This document shows positions 62,764 to 64,000 of a DNA stretch of 64,000 nucleotides, one piece after another; position 1 is the stretch's first letter; each line of letters begins with the position of its first letter. Below the pieces are notes generated by a model. That model worked only from the letters and a program-made list of their open reading frames with translations, was not told the origin of the DNA and did no database searches. The stretch is from Streptomyces antibioticus (lineage in GTDB: Bacteria > Actinomycetota > Actinomycetes > Streptomycetales > Streptomycetaceae), in NCBI RefSeq assembly GCF_001514065.1, contig NZ_KQ948424.1, positions 841,568 through 905,567 of the forward strand, in the 5' to 3' direction. The translations under genes and the position numbers were made by a program.

Positions 62764-64000
62764 ATGAAGAACAAGGCAGTTGCCGCAGCCGCCCTCCTGC
62801 TGCTCGCACCCCTGACGGCCTGCGGCGGCAACGCGGCAGCCGGTGACGGCTCCACGGTCACCGTGACCGTCGGCTACCAGTCCAGGACCATCAACACCGT
62901 CACCGCCGGAACCCTCCTCCGCTCCCTCGGCTCCTTCGAGAAGGAGCTGAACGCCCTCGGCGACGGCAAGACCTACAAGGTCGACTGGCAGGACTACGCG
63001 ACCGGCGCCCCGATCACCGCCCAGATGACCGCCGGGAAGATCGACATCGGTTCGATGGGCGACTTCCCGCTCCTCATCAACGCGGCCCGCGGCAAACAGC
63101 TCGGCAAGCCGACCCACCTGGTCTCCGTCACCGGCTACAACCTCCGCGGCGGCCTCAACACCATCGTCACCCCGCCCGGCTCCAAGCTGGCCACGCTGAC
63201 CGACCTGCGCGGCAAGAAGGTCTCCACCAGCGTCGGCTCCGCCGCCGACGGCACCCTCGTACGGGCCCTCCAGCGTGCCGGCCTCGACCCGGACAAGGAC
63301 GTCGAGAAGCTCAACCAGCAGCCCGCGGTGGGCGCTTCGGCCCTGTCGGCGGGCAGCGCGGACGCGCTCTCCCAGTTCGTCGCCTGGCCCGGCCTGCTCA
63401 CCTACCAGCGCAAGGCCAAGGCCCTCTACGACGGCGCCCAGTTGAACCTCCCCACCTTCCACGGCGTCACCGCCCGCGAGGACTTCGCGCGGCAACGCCC
63501 CACCGTCCTGGAGGCCTTCCTCAGGGCACAGGCCGAGGCCACGGACTACCTGAACGACCACCCCGTCGACGCCGCCGAGAAGGTCGCGAAGGCCACCGGC
63601 CTGCCCGCCGAGGTCGTCTACCTCTACAACGGCGCCCACGGCATCGCCACCTTCGACCCCGCGATCAAGCCCCAGCTGGTCTCCGCCCTCAAGGACGACG
63701 TCACGATCCTGAAGTCGGCCAAGCTGACCGGCGACATCGACGTGGACGCCTTCGTCGACGACCGGTACGTCAAGAAGGCCCTCGGCACGTCGTACGCCGA
63801 GCACCTCACCGCCGCTCCGCCCGCCGCCGCGAGCGAGGTCTGGCCGAAGGGCGCCTCCGCGACCCGCTCCTTCAAGACGCCCGCCCGACTCCTCGCGTAC
63901 GTCTCGGCCCACCAGGACGGCATCCGCGCCGCCTACGTCCCCGACGCCACCACCGGCACTCTCTGGTTCGCCGACAAGGCGGTCTGGGTGGCCGACGGCG
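62764..64000 (+). CDS. ABC transporter substrate-binding lipoprotein, sulfonate/nitrate/taurine type (3' end cut off)
   Basis: At least 412 codons are open to the right edge. The lipoprotein signal is residues 1-20 with lipobox LTAC and mature Cys20. The periplasmic-binding body shows TVTVGYQSRTINTVTAG, TAGKIDIGSMGDFPLLINAA and TDLRGKKVSTSVGSAADGTL, which fit the SsuA/TauA/NMT1 fold. The ATG is at 62764. After residue 350 an Ala/Pro-rich part (AAPPAAASEVWPKG) leads to a segment of uncertain relation near the edge. The ATPase and permease are expected downstream. Confidence 0.85.
   Translation, partial: MKNKAVAAAALLLLAPLTACGGNAAAGDGSTVTVTVGYQSRTINTVTAGTLLRSLGSFEKELNALGDGKTYKVDWQDYATGAPITAQMTAGKIDIGSMGDFPLLINAARGKQLGKPTHLVSVTGYNLRGGLNTIVTPPGSKLATLTDLRGKKVSTSVGSAADGTLVRALQRAGLDPDKDVEKLNQQPAVGASALSAGSADALSQFVAWPGLLTYQRKAKALYDGAQLNLPTFHGVTAREDFARQRPTVLEAFLRAQAEATDYLNDHPVDAAEKVAKATGLPAEVVYLYNGAHGIATFDPAIKPQLVSALKDDVTILKSAKLTGDIDVDAFVDDRYVKKALGTSYAEHLTAAPPAAASEVWPKGASATRSFKTPARLLAYVSAHQDGIRAAYVPDATTGTLWFADKAVWVADG

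Overview
The window is high-GC actinobacterial DNA. Strong third-position GC bias, many GTG starts, tightly overlapping genes and the gene set point to a Streptomyces chromosome in its conserved core, with no sign of a plasmid or prophage. No CRISPR array, rRNA or complete insertion sequence is present. Runs of the conserved actinobacterial order are visible (nusG-secE-tRNA-Trp; rpmG-tRNA-Met-tRNA-Thr; a second nuo cluster), with accessory genes between them.

Layout: 0-10 kb holds the end of nusG, secE, tRNA-Trp, an aspartate-type aminotransferase, adenosine deaminase, murB, an MFS drug exporter with its TetR repressor, the HadA/HadB-type dehydratase pair, rpmG, tRNA-Met and tRNA-Thr. 10-17 kb holds a cytosine-deaminase-like protein that has lost metal ligands, an NAD(P)-binding protein, tRNA-Tyr, a YajQ protein, small membrane proteins, an amino acid permease and HtpX. 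17.3-27.8 kb, on the minus strand, is a reduced complex I operon (nuoA-B-C-H-I-J-K-L-M-N, no D, E, F or G). Its NuoC carries a disordered, repeat-rich C-terminal extension of about 420 residues. 28-36 kb holds two tandemly duplicated NarL-type sensor kinases, a quinone oxidoreductase with an internal decapeptide expansion, a response regulator and 2-oxoacid:ferredoxin oxidoreductase (korAB), a possible source of reduced ferredoxin for the reduced complex I.

36-50 kb holds small genes of restricted distribution, an HxlR regulator with its divergent target, a RarD-like transporter, a secreted zinc aminopeptidase, a TPR protein beside a P-loop DUF6668 protein, an FMN reductase, a LolA-like protein with an ABC exporter, a CHRD/DUF3455 secreted protein and a polyprenyl diphosphate synthase. 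50-64 kb holds a POT peptide transporter with a CocE-type hydrolase, a ydaO-type (c-di-AMP) riboswitch controlling a secreted SLT-domain protein, a HAD phosphatase, a FAD-monooxygenase/ATP-grasp gene pair, fumarylacetoacetase, an M56 peptidase, and a GntR-ferredoxin-ABC substrate-binding cluster that runs off the right edge.

A recurring oddity is short tandem repeats inside genes or across their 3' ends (murB, nuoC, nuoN, the quinone oxidoreductase, rarD, the DUF6668 gene, the CocE hydrolase). Dispersed intergenic repeats have in two cases been drawn into coding ends. All functions are inferred from sequence motifs and remembered family features. No searches were run.
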